Shown piece by piece: positions 34,531 to 45,230 of a stretch of 64,000 nucleotides of DNA. Under the pieces are notes generated by a model that was given only the letters and a program-made list of their open reading frames with translations, did no database searches and had not been told where the DNA came from. The stretch comes from Parapristionchus giblindavisi (lineage: Eukaryota; Nematoda; Chromadorea; Rhabditida; Diplogasteridae), in contig CALSFV010000224.1 of assembly GCA_943737045.1 (NCBI GenBank), positions 868,001 to 932,000 on the forward strand, in the 5' to 3' direction. Position numbers and translations under genes: made by a program. Numbering within the stretch: position 1 is the stretch's first letter; each line of letters starts with the position of its first letter.

Positions 34531-36529
34531 AATTTCCACCATTCTTGAGTCATGAAATCTTTTATTTTGCTTTTGTCATTTTGCTTCTCTTTAAAAAATT
34601 TTTCGTGAATGCTGAATTAAAAAAAAACTCGAAATAGTAATCTCATCATGTTTTTTTGTTTCTAGTTCAATAAGAACCGATTAGGCAGAGATGTTCAAAA
34701 TATACATTTTTTTCAACATGACCCTTTTCTTCGACCCCACACGCCTCCCCCCCCCCATCCGTTGATTTAGAGTACTCGTTGGGCTCCCGTTTCGATAACG
34801 GATTATAAATCTGTTGGGAAATGGTCTATGGCAACTAAAGCTGTACCATTGTTATCGGTAGAAGTGTACGTGTGCTACCGTAACCGTAAGGAATCGCGAA
34901 TTGACTTTTCAGTCGACCTTTTCAGTTCTTTTTTCTTTTCTTTTTCTTTTTGTTTTTCTTTTTTTTCAGACTTTTTCAGTTCATGGTTGAAAATGGCCGA
35001 TGTCGAAAAATTCATGATGCTCCAAGACCAAATACTAGTTGCCATAATATCAATAGTGAGTCCCCTTTTATCTTTCTGGATACCGTAACCGTAACGTTTT
35101 GAAACTTATCTTATGATAAATTCGTTTATAATCCTACCTCATTCAGTAATCTCTCGTAGTTCAATTTTAATTCTTTCATTTGCTCATTTTCTTCCTCTAA
35201 TTCTCTGTTTCTCTTCTCAAGTAATGCAATTTCCCCCTCAAAATCTTGTCGCTTCTGAAAAAGGAAAAAATTAAGGTAATATTAAGAAGGTTCAAGGAAG
35301 AAACGTACAGTATACTTATCAGGTAATTGAGCAGAGTATAAATAAACTGGAAACACAAAGATATCAGTTTGTATCGTCATAATTCCGTTCTCATCAATTT
35401 CAACTATGCTCTTTGTCAGTGGCACGCTGTAATAGTGTGTTTAATGTCCTAAAAAATACAATTTAGATGCAACTTACTTTGTCTTTATAATTTCCCAAGA
35501 GAGATCATTCATATTCACTGCGACAAGTTCGTTTTCAATGGAGAAATAAAAAATAAAATTGTTAAATAGAACTGTTGTTGATTTGATCTGTAAAAGTAAT
35601 TAAACAAATCATTTCAAAGCTTAAATAATACCATTGGTAAATCATTTTTCCCCAAAGATTCATGAGTATCTGATTTATATCGCAGAATGCAGGAGTTTTT
35701 ATTGTGATCAAAAATAACGAATAAGAAATTCCTGCAAATTCATATTATTTGAATAATCGAAAATTCCTTGCGCTTTATAAATTCCATGGCACATTTGAAC
35801 TTATTGTTAATATATTAAATCGTGACCACTAACAGGGATACAGTAGCACGCTTAGTTTTCATTAACTCTTCCATTCCAATATTGAATTTAATTCCATTAG
35901 TTAATCGATAATCCTCATTTAATGGAACAGCGAATACAGCATTCGGATGGTCAACTTTTTCAATGAAATAATGGAAACAATTATACTTTATGTCTGTTTT
36001 CACTCCTTCATCAATCTGTAAAAGCTGTAATATTGACTTAAAGATATTTTGATCTTTACCTTAACACAATCAGAGAGTACTATTTTACCATTTTCAATCC
36101 CTGCTTTCTTAATCACTCCATCCTAAAGCTCACTTTTATTAAATATTTGGTCATATTTACTTTTATATCCTCATGAAATAAAACTAACGTGGAGGTAAAA
36201 TAACGATTTACAGAACATTCCAAAGAAATTAGTACATTCGATTGTATGTTCAATTAGTTTTAATCTTAAATCAATAAATCAACATTATTATTAATTCTTA
36301 TAAATAATATTTGAAAGATTAATGAATTTCATCACTGAATTAAAAAAAAAAAAAACCCTTTCATCCATGTGACGTGAAAAGGACTAGTTACTGTCGTTTG
36401 AACAAATTCATCTAAATTTAAATTTAAAATAAAAAATGCTTTTAATATCATTTCTTTCATACCTTGAGATATTTGGAAGGCCACTCGCGGTTGATTTATT
36501 AAAAATTCCTTTCGCCTTATAAATTCCAT
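32903..36529 (-). CDS. RING / B-box-like / coiled-coil protein, paralogue B (19 exons, about 550 aa)
   Basis: The inverted-repeat partner of gene A. Exons 1-5: 36529-36463, 36411-36357, 36264-36189, 36122-36060, 36015-35834. The RING exons run 34308-33885 (CEIC, HCGHTFCLKC, CPNC), then the B-box-like finger (CFHC, C-x4-C, CGYC, HVGH) and coiled coil, ending EQLSAF at 32903. Splice sites are GT-AG throughout and no stop was met. Exon 8 is two codons shorter than in A. The N-terminal half differs from A at many residues (for example IGMEELMKTKRATVS against IKIDEFVKTNDIIVN), while the C-terminal third is nearly the same. Intron 9 carries an AT microsatellite and a repeat. The domains indicate an E3 ubiquitin ligase; the substrate is unknown. 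Confidence 0.87.
34451..34527. repeat. (TA)n microsatellite in intron 9 of gene B
   Basis: About 75 bp of TA repeat lies in the same intron that holds the nested elements of gene A. Confidence 0.97.
34800..35090. repeat. Interspersed repeat in intron 9 of gene B
   Basis: The second copy of the repeat at 30290-30545, here with an added T/C-rich tract (about 34915-34970). It interrupts the intron between the helix exon and the first RING exon. Confidence 0.6.
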
Positions 36530-37980
36530 GGCACAGTTAAACTTAATAAATTAAATCGTGACAACAGAAAATTGAGATAATTTATTTGATAATAATTATT
36601 AGCATAATTACAGAAATATACAATATAAAAGATTTCCCGTAAAATGAAGGGCCGAATATAATACTTCTTCAGAGAAGTGGGAAAATGTTTATTTTCGTTT
36701 TCTCGAAGTAAATAACTTTAAAACAAAAAAAATATGAGAGAGAGTTCTTTGTCAAGTTCTTCAACTAATATAAAATGGAACTAAATGGTGTAAATGTATA
36801 ATTATAAAAAACGATAAATTTGGTGAATTATAAGTACATATATTATTGAACTAAAAGAAATGAGATTATAGACTATTCAATGGTTAATGCCTCACGTCTT
36901 TAAAGGTCCTACCTCACTTGTCCTAGCTAGGTCACTCAGATAGGCTGCAAGCTATTCTAGCCAGGTCACTGAGATTTACCGTAACTAACCCTAGTTAGGT
37001 CGTTCATATAGAGAGGGAAAGACAGGGAGAGATTGTGAGACAATCGGGAGAAGATAGATTATCACGCTTTCGATGTTAAAATGATTCTCTTTCCTGTACC
37101 ACTGTTTCTTGCCGGGTTCTTTTTCAAAAATTCTTGAATCCCCAAATGAGCATTCTAATGCCTTGAGGAACATGTATTCTAAATTTCATCCCATTTCGAT
37201 CAGTACAACAAAAGATATAGAGAAAAAGTACCAATCTATTTGAGCGCTACAGTAAATTTCAAATTAACAGTAATTGATTTCTTCTGATAGGTATAAATAT
37301 TTTTGTCTATATTCATCAAACCATATGCCATTCCTTTCTCACTGTTCTATTTTCAGTTCGTGACATTGAAGATCATTGAAGGTTCGAGAGCCGGCAGCAC
37401 TAACACTGAGGAAACACGTTGACGGCAAACATTTTCTACATTTTTTTAAATACTTTCAAAAAAGTTTAGAAAATGCATGGTATGTTTTAATTATTGTTTG
37501 TGAATCCGGTCAAGGATCTTTTGTCCACGAAGAGATCCTTGACAGGAGTCATACACTTTTTATCCATTTTAGCATTCAGAGAACAGAGAAATAGTTAGGG
37601 AAATGAGGAGACCGTTGTTAAGGTTTACAATGATAATAATATTTATACGTATTCATGAATAAACAATGAAACGTGCGATGATGATGAGATTCATAATGTA
37701 AAAAAAATGCCAATTCCCTCAGACAGTCTCTCATACACGGCGGTTCAATACAGTAACTAAGATTTCATTCCAGGAAAAATGCTTATTGCAAAATTTTTTA
37801 AAAAATGATGGCATTTTCCCGATTCTCCAACCACGAAAATTATATACGGTATGTTGATACCGCAAGGCGAGGTTTCAAGCCAAGTTTAAAGATGGAGGCC
37901 CTCGAATGTCTATGCAAATACGTAACATCATTTGTGCAAGAGATTAGTGATATGCAAGAAATTAGCGTGGACAGGCATCT
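36530..37980. other. Upstream region of gene B and arm sequence, no gene
   Basis: It contains the conserved upstream block of the family (about 36590-36970, inverted relative to 6321-6714) and arm DNA matching 4400-5200. The TA empty site for the MITE at 5213-5420 is at about 36985. No coding exon is recognised. Confidence 0.5.
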
Positions 37981-38225
37981 ATCCCTTGGTGTAGTGGTAA
38001 ATGCGCTGTCTAGTTAGCGTAACGTCGCGGGTTCGAAACCTATTGCCGAACTTTCTTATTTTCAAAATTTCGCGCCGTTGCCTGTACATCAAGCATGATT
38101 CGTTCGTGATTCTAGCGATCAATAAGCTGAATTAGCATAAAATAATCTATGAACAGTATGCAGATTCACTTTGGCTATATTTCTGTCTTCACAGTTTTTT
38201 CACGAAAATATTCGCCGGACTCCAC
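37980..38225 (+). repeat. tRNA-derived SINE-like repeat, copy 2
   Basis: The head at about 37983-38050 has an A-box-like TGGTGTAGTGG and a B-box-like GGTTCGAAACC (one mismatch). The tail from AACTTTCTTATTTTCAAAA to TATTCGCCGGACTCCACC matches 30725-30910. The tail alone recurs reversed at about 49825-49960 inside gene F. This copy is absent from the matching place in the A arm (about 4400), so it arrived after the duplication. Confidence 0.72.
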
Positions 38226-38301
38226 CTTTAATGTAGAGATTTCATTTCAATGAACCACCGTTCTTATGCAAGTGCATTGTTGTATCGAAAAAAATATGCA
38301 T

Positions 38302-38568
38302 TTAAAGTACCTCAAGCTAATTTGCAACTCTCCACTCAAACTTACACCCCGATTTCACTCTCCACTTCGGTCATTTTCTCTCGTAGACAAGGAAAACGAG
38401 AGAGTGTGGCCACAGCAGAGGGATTCAAATCAGCTTGGGGTGTCACTTTAAAGGCAAGCCCATAGCCAATATTACTCTACACTCTGACAACGCTCACTCG
38501 CTTTCTTTGTCTACGAGAGCGTTCACAGAGCGGAGAGTAAAATTAGCTCGTGGTGTACCTTTAAAGGA
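38302..38568. mobile_element. Two adjacent MITEs of the AAGTGACACCC family
   Basis: The first copy (38302-38455) ends GGGGTGTCACTTTAAA and is the partner of 4192-4340. The second (about 38451-38568) begins in the tail of the first and ends GTACCTTTAAAGG. Both have the inner CTCGCTTTC / CTCGTAGACAA box. Confidence 0.7.
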
Positions 38569-38619
38569 AAACACTCATACATGCCCCTTGACATTCTACT
38601 GTCTCCATACATTATTTCA

Positions 38620-39110
38620 TTTACTAATTTGAAATCGTTTATTTTCCTTCGTTGTACCAAATAATGCTATAATAAAATAAATAAATAAATATCTTTTACA
38701 GAAAGAACACAGTTATAATATAACATGAACGATTGACTTCTAGAATATTAAATAATATTATAATATGTCCCTCTGTCAAATCTTTCCGAAAATCCATCGC
38801 TTCATTACTGTCTTTGTAGGAATTTCATTTTATTTGTATTTTCATCTTTGCTACCCAAGTCATAGCATCGTATTTATGTTTACTGCACTACCTATCAAAT
38901 ATTTTATCAGAAATTATACTTTACTTTTGTATATTATTATTATTATTAGAATCAACACAAGGATTTAGAGAACATCTCCTCTCCCTCTCCTTCTATCTTC
39001 TCTCCCTCTACTTCCATCTTCTCTCCCTGTCCCTCTCCTTTTCTTAATGACCTAGCTAGGTCATATTACTGTATTAAACCTCTGGCAGGACGCCATACAA
39101 CTCGTTCATA
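38620..39110. other. Outer end of the inverted duplication arm (unit B side)
   Basis: The inverse of 2010-2267, with pyrimidine-rich CTCTCCCTCT runs at 38975-39035. The match ends at about 39110. No gene is seen. Confidence 0.65.
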
Positions 39111-39229
39111 ATGTTTATGCAATGGTCTCATTCCTCCATTGTCTCTTCAACATTATTTCTGATTTGTCTAATTCTTTCCTTTTTTATTCAGGATTCATCC
39201 AAATTCTAGAGAATTTATTTTGTCTACTT

Positions 39230-39365
39230 TTATATTAATTCATTATACGCATTGTGCTTTTGCTTTTATATATATTTAAACCCAAGCGCAAATTGTTGTG
39301 TAGTGTAACTAGAGCATTTGAACATTAATAGTATTCATATCTAATTTCCATTTCGATAATGTATA
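39230..39365. repeat. Repeat shared with 47075-47210
   Basis: The block with CATTGTGCTT, TATATATTTAAACCCAA and ATCTCCATTTCGATAATG-like sequence recurs in the same orientation at 47075-47210. Both copies precede foldback-type elements (39538 and 47525) and the divergent E and F genes. Confidence 0.6.
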
Positions 39366-39537
39366 AAGCGGGATGTTGGCCCCCATGGCTCCCACAATCA
39401 TACAGGGCCCGTAATCGCCCCCTCGCCTCCTTCCGAGGTTGCCGGCCCACAATGATTCTACGAGCCATTGCGTGCCCGTAATCCCCCCCCCCCCACTCTA
39501 CCAACCCCAGTATATGTAAAATTTATTTCGACGATTA
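39366..39537. other. GC-rich spacer, no gene
   Basis: It contains GGCCCCCATGGCTCCC and a poly-C run at 39484-39494. Nothing coding is seen. Confidence 0.4.
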
Positions 39538-40904
39538 AGACAACGGTTCAGTGAGATTCCAGGTAGTGCCGGACATCGACCTCACCGATTTGGCTCAAAT
39601 TTTTTTTGTGGATACCCCCATGAGCCCCCATCACCAAATGGGTATTCATTAGGGCTGGATCCTTGAAACACAGAAGTGGCGGGTTCTCGAAATTTGAAAA
39701 CTCGATTTTCACCAAAACAAAAAAGAGTGACCTAGGACCAATGTTAGTGTCGATTAATTATAAGTATAAATAGACAACAAAGACTAGATATATGACGGTC
39801 CGGAGATCCGATCGCAAACTGATTTTTTACCTTCTTAAAACATTCTAAAATTAATTACAATTTTAAAATGAAAAACGGCAGCCCAATTTTTGCCTCATTT
39901 TATAGAGCTAAAAATTCCGCGTCGAATGAGGCAAAAAAATAAAAAATCGATCGACCCGTGTTTTGAGATAAATGAACCTGAAGACGACCCGAAAATATTT
40001 TTGTTTTCAAACCCCTTCATTTTTGTACTCATATTGAAGAACTCGTCGAGTAGAACAACTTTCACGTTGAACGTTTTGTCTGAAACTGTTGTACAAGAGA
40101 AATACATGAATTTAGATTTATTGAATCCAAATCTTTGCTATCACTTGACCACTTTAGAGGCCATGTTTTTCAGAATAGGGGGCAACAATTTTTTTTCGTT
40201 AAACAACAAAACAAGTATGGATTTTTGAGTTCTACAATATAGGCGTAATCACTTTGTGCACAAAAAATATTTTAATTTCGATTTACTCTAAATTGACTGA
40301 AAAACTGTGAGAATAAATTAAACTCATGTATTTCTCTTGTGCATGAGTTTAAGACAAAACGTTCAACATGAAAGTTGTTCTACTCGACGAATTCTTCAAT
40401 ATGAGTACAAACACGAGGAGGTTTGAAAACAAAAATATTTTCGGGTCAACTTCAGGTTGATTTATCTCAAAACACGGGTCGATCGATTTTTGATTTTTTT
40501 GCCTCATTCGACGCGGAATTTTTTGCTCTATAAAATGAATTTAAAATTGGTCTGCCGTTTTTGTTTTAAAATTTTAATTAATTTTAGAATGTATTGAGAA
40601 GGTAAAAAATCAGTTTGCGATCGGATCTCCGGACCATCATATATCTAGTTTTTGTTGTCTATTTATACTTATAATTAATCGACACTAACATTGGTCCTAG
40701 GTCGCTCCATTTTGTTTTGGTGAAAATCGAGTTTTCAAATTTCGACAACCCGCCACTTCTGTGTTTCAAGGATCCAGCCCTAATGAATGCCCATTTGGTG
40801 ATGGGGGCTCATGGGGGTATCCACAAAAAAATTTTGAGCCAAATCGGTGAGGTCGATGTCCGGGGTCACTGGCACAACCCTCGAATCTTACTGAGCCGGT
40901 GTCT
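39538..40904. mobile_element. 1.37-kb foldback element, second family member, TA target
   Basis: The arms 39538-40110 and 40310-40904 are inverse copies. The tips are AGACAACGGTTCAGTGAGAT and ATCTTACTGAGCCGGTGTCT, related to the 29477-31674 tips, with TA on both sides. The open frame at 39890-40228 lies in the palindrome, and the arm mirror has no matching frame, so it is not called a gene. Confidence 0.87.
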
Positions 40905-40906
40905 TA

Positions 40907-41112
40907 AAACGCACTCTCCATAACAGCGGAGGGGCAACGGCAGGGGGAGGGCACAAAGTTTCAACATTATCCTAGACCGTTCATATTTGGTGGTTAGAGT
41001 CCCTAGGGGTGGGATACACTTTAGCCAAAAATTGACAAAAATTATCGATTTTTTTGCTGATGATTTTGAAACTTTGTGCACTCCCCCTACCGCCCTTACA
41101 GAGAGCGCGTTT
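40907..41112. mobile_element. TA-flanked MITE abutting the foldback element
   Basis: The tips AAACGCACTCTCCATAACAG and its imperfect inverse (ending GAGAGCGCGTTT), with subterminal GGGGGAGGGCACAAAGTTTC / GAAACTTTGTGCACTCCCCC. TA at 40905-40906 is shared with the neighbouring foldback element and TA follows at 41113-41114, so one inserted into the target of the other. Confidence 0.82.
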
Positions 41113-41139
41113 TAATACCTTCCGATCTCATCGATCAGA

Positions 41140-41295
41140 GAGAGAGCACAAGTGAGATAATACGTAGATCAGAGAGAGAGAGAGAGAGCGAGGAAGAAAG
41201 GGAGGATAAATTGGGATGGATCGATAGAATATTTCTCTGTTTATCAGCTATTATAGTTTAAAGGCAATTACGCAAGCACATTTTATACGGACAAT
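41140..41295. repeat. Partial copy of the 44340-44575 repeat upstream of gene E
   Basis: It holds AAGTGAGATAATACGTAGAT with a GA-rich run and GCAATTACGCAAG-ACATTTTATACG, as at 44450-44575 and, inverted, 7616-7800. Confidence 0.6.
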
Positions 41296-41333
41296 ATATA
41301 GTTGCGGCTTATTTCTTTAACTTCAGCCGTATC

Positions 41334-44300
41334 ATGAGATTTGTATTGCGTGATGAATACTCGATCGACCGAAACGGATATTTCTATCAAATTTCTAACG
41401 GTACGACTAAACTATGTATACTGTTGTTATTGTAATGATCAATATAGATGAATTTGTTCACCATTCGGTTAAAGAAAATGGTGCAACATTCATCACATGG
41501 ATCAGAGGGTTCGTTATCTTTTTTATGTTTATATTATTTTTATTATAGAAATTACATTAAAAAATTTATACGCGACCTACAGCGCTAATGTTTAGTTTTT
41601 AGAACGTTGCGTACAGAAAAAAGAATAGATTGTGGCGAGCCCTCACTATCAGGAAGATTCGGAATTATTAGTAATGTTTTCTTCTTCCGAAACGTAAGTT
41701 TTACTAACATCCACTTTCTCATATCTAATTAAATAAACTATAGCACGGTATAATAAAAAAAGCTGAGCTAATAAACGAAAGGATCGTGATCACGGATTCG
41801 ACACAAGTAAAGATGGAAATTGTTAGTAATTACCAATAGCAATGCTATTTTCGATGCTGCAATAAATACGTTTTACAGAGTGTGAAAAATAAATCAATAT
41901 TCAAAGATGACTGTTCGAACTATTTTATTGAAAAAGTTGGACATCCGAATGTATCATTTGCTTTTTCGTTCAATGAAGATTATCGATCGAGTATGGAAAT
42001 GGAATTTATTTCTGTTGAAGATCTACGGCAATTTCATTCATTTCATGTATACCAGTAAGTTATATTTAATATGTTTGATAAGAATAATTCGAAGTATAAT
42101 ATTAAATATCTATATGTTTTTCAAGGAAGTTGTTATTTGGTATAATAAATAATTACGCTGATCATAAAGCTTCCATTCGTCGCTACAAAACTAAGTCAGA
42201 GATGTACATGGAGAGGAAGGGATTACCCCATGTAGGGTTTAATTACAGCGATATTTTTTGTTTGTTTATTTGTTTATCGTACACCACTAGAGTGTTCCAT
42301 CAAGTACAAAGTATTGTTTATATTAGAATGTCTACAGGTCTATTCAAGATCAGTGCTATTCAATCATTGGATCTTTTATATGTCTTCCGATAAGCAACTG
42401 GTATCAGTAAATATAAATGATCTATCATATGAAATTGTAGAAACAAAGTAAGTCGAAGTTATTATAATTTTATGAAATTAAACGTGATTATTCAGTTTCG
42501 AGAAGAACCCGATAATTATTGGAATTGACACGAATGGCGTTTTGAGTGTACAGACACGTATTTCGGAAACTCGTCTTAACAGAACCGAATGGTCTACTCA
42601 CATTTATTCCACTCACCTACCAGCGAAATATATTGTAAGTCGATCGCATTTTTCTTGGCCTTCATCTCTAAATTCAGGGATGCGGAAAATTTCCCTGCAT
42701 TTCCGTTAAAAAATACGGGAAATCCGTTTCTTGAAAATTGATTTTTTTCGATGAAAAAATTTAATGCGTAGTTTTGGAAAAATTGTTCCCATATTTTGAG
42801 AAAGAATCAGCAAAAGATGATTTGAACGTAATCTGTGAATGAAGTTGTCCTTCCTGATAGCGCAGGCTTATTGTATTGTATTGTGGCTTATTGTTGTCGA
42901 AAAACAATTACCAAAATGAAAGCCAAAAACGATTCACGTGAGAATTTCTGCTATCCATGATCAGATCAGAATTATGCCATAAAATAGCAGCTTTGAATAT
43001 CAAAAGTTATCTTATAAGAGCTAAAGGCGAAAAATAAGATTTTCCCGAAATTTCCCGATTTCCCGAATTTTGACACCGGGAAAAAAGGTTCCCGTAAAAA
43101 ATTTACCGCACAACCCTGCAATAAACCCTTAAACTTTGCAACCTTAAAGATAAAATCTGATGGCATAAATAGAATTGGAAGTTCTCTGTATTCCGAGCTT
43201 GAAGACTTCCAATCTTGCCAAATATGTACGGAAAAGTTTGGTTAGTTTATCTTCCATTTGACTCAAATTACCATTGCTCAACTACTTGTTTATTATCGAT
43301 TACTTTGTTTTTAAAGATGCATATATCCGAGTTCCTCATACTCTTCACTGTGGTCATACATTCTGCAAAAAATGCATTGAAGCAATCAAAAAAGAATATT
43401 GGTCTGTTTCATGAATCATATCTTTAATTTAAACAATATTAATTATAGCTGCCCTTGCCCAAATTGCCGAAGAATAAATATAATTGTTGATGGGCAATAT
43501 TTCGCAATCAATCGACTTGCGCTCAGTGAGTAGACTTCAAAAAATATTAAAAAATGTGAAAAGTTTGTTTACAGAATTTGCTGAACTGAAGAGTAATGAA
43601 TTTAAGTATATCACATTTTCTGAATGTTTCCATTGTAAGGAGGTATGCATTTCTATATGACTAAATATCTTTCTTTCTTACAAAAATCAATTTTATCAAT
43701 CTTTTCAATCGAGATTTTGAAATTTCCAGAGTGTTCAAACTTCTCAAATTAGAATTTGTACTGAAGTAAATTGCATTGAGGTAAGAGAATGATCCATTCA
43801 TTTTAATTCATTACTTATTAAAATGTACTTGCATAATATAATGACAAACTGTATGTAAATACCGAGACCACGGGCGCCTGCACTCTCTTGACTAACTCTC
43901 GATTTCCTCTCCACTTCCTCACACCTAACCCGTCTGACCATCATTAATTTTTTTGTAATCGTTGACATTTTGACATTGAACTAACTTTATCAGCCATGAG
44001 GTTTCTCCATTCCGAAAGATTGTACCTCGCCACTTGCAAGAATTGTAGACCAACTGACTTCACGAAAGCATCCCCCCTCTCTTGACTGGGTGACCTTTCT
44101 TCCTCTTGCAACTGGGGGTCCAATTGATGACATTCAGCGTCCACCGATCATGACGCAATCTCGAGAGCCTTTCCACCCACAATCACCTCCGTCTCTCCGA
44201 TTCCCTAACAACGTTCTTGAAATTTGTAATGTCACGTATTTGATCATTGGACATTCGGTCTAGTATTGAAACCCCGAGAGTTTTACGTTCGAGTCTACGA

Positions 44301-45230
44301 TCAAGTCTAGTCTAGTGTAATCATAAGAAATAATATTATTAATCGTATAAAATACACTTGTTTAATTGGTATGAGAGTAGCCAGCCACAGCCACAATGTG
44401 ATTCTATGTTTAGAGAGAGATTTCTCGAGAAAGAGAGAGGGAGTCCAAGTGAGATAGTAGGTAGATCAGAGAGAGAGCGCGAAGGGAGGGAAAGGGAGTT
44501 GACCAATACAATATTTCTGCGTTTGGCAGCTAGATAGCTAGGCAATTACGCAAGTACATTTTATACGCACAATATCCTTTTTTTTCGATTTTTCTGATAC
44601 GACTGATACGATTTTTCAGCACAACAAACCAATTTGTGGAAATTGCTGCTGGGAAGAACCCCATGTTGGACATTCAACTGTTAGATATAATGAAAAGGTT
44701 TGACTTTTTTAATTAACAATTTTCCCGATTTCATAGAAACATTTACTTTCATTCAGCTCCGTACAGAGTCGCGAGAATATTTGAGAATAAAAAGAGAAGA
44801 AATGGAATCGAAAAAAGAAGAAATATTTACCAAGCACAAAATATTGATTGATTTGCAGAAAGAACTTGAAAGGGTAATCGACAATTCAATAGATTTTGTG
44901 TACAATGTTCATGATTTTATCTTTCAGAAACTGCCAAATATTCAACTTCGGGAACAGATTTCTAATGCAGCTGATTCTATTTTTACACCGGAGGTAATAC
45001 TGTAGAATGATTATTCCAAGAGTATAAACTAAATTTAGGCAGCAAACGAATTGAGATCGACAGTTGATGAATTCACTGATACATTCATTCAATCGGCTAA
45101 TATTATCATTGAATCAATCGATACAGCAATTAGAAAGATTCGTGTAAGTTTAATATATTTGTTGAACAAATATTTACGCCATAATTCATTTTTATCGTAT
45201 CGTTTTCAGGAACAATTAGCTGCATTCTAA
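41334..45230 (+). CDS. RING / B-box-like / coiled-coil protein, paralogue E (18 exons, 528 aa)
   Basis: Exons: 41334-41400, 41448-41508, 41603-41693, 41744-41821, 41879-42054, 42126-42231, 42338-42447, 42496-42634, 43150-43240, 43317-43401, 43449-43525, 43575-43642, 43730-43780, 44620-44697, 44757-44873, 44928-44993, 45039-45143, 45210-45230; 1587 nt in frame, all GT-AG. The N-terminal region is residues 1-276 (start MRFVLRDEYSIDRNGYFYQ). The RING starts at Cys299 (CQIC, HCGHTFCKKC, CPNC), followed by the B-box-like finger (CFHC, CGNC, HVGH) and a coiled coil to EQLAAF. The 39-codon helix exon of A-D is absent. Introns hold an hAT-like element (42675-43118) and a repeat block (43.86-44.58 kb). 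Probably an E3 ubiquitin ligase; with F it forms a distinct subfamily. Confidence 0.88.
42675..43118. mobile_element. hAT-like element in intron 8 of gene E
   Basis: The ends CAGGGATGCGGAAAATTTCC and ATTTACCGCACAACCCTG are diverged from the 8453-8984 element. The interior has CCCGAAATTTCCCG arrays. No clear target duplication is kept. Confidence 0.65.
43860..44338. repeat. Unrecognised insertion in intron 13 of gene E
   Basis: Not found in any paralogue. On the minus strand 44144-43944 is open and encodes a Glu/Gln/Ser-rich, non-low-complexity peptide (LDPQLQEEERSPSQERGDAF), with higher GC than its surroundings. It could be a fragment of a retroelement or captured gene; no family is recognised. 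Confidence 0.4.
44340..44575. repeat. Interspersed repeat in intron 13 of gene E
   Basis: The reverse-orientation relative of 7616-7830, containing TAAAATACACTTGTTTAATT, GTAGCCAGCCAC and GCAATTACGCAAGTACATTT. Confidence 0.65.

Noticed and set aside
39890..40228. 112-codon open frame in the foldback element
   Set aside because: It lies largely inside an inverted arm, and the mirrored arm does not keep the frame. No transposase motif was seen.
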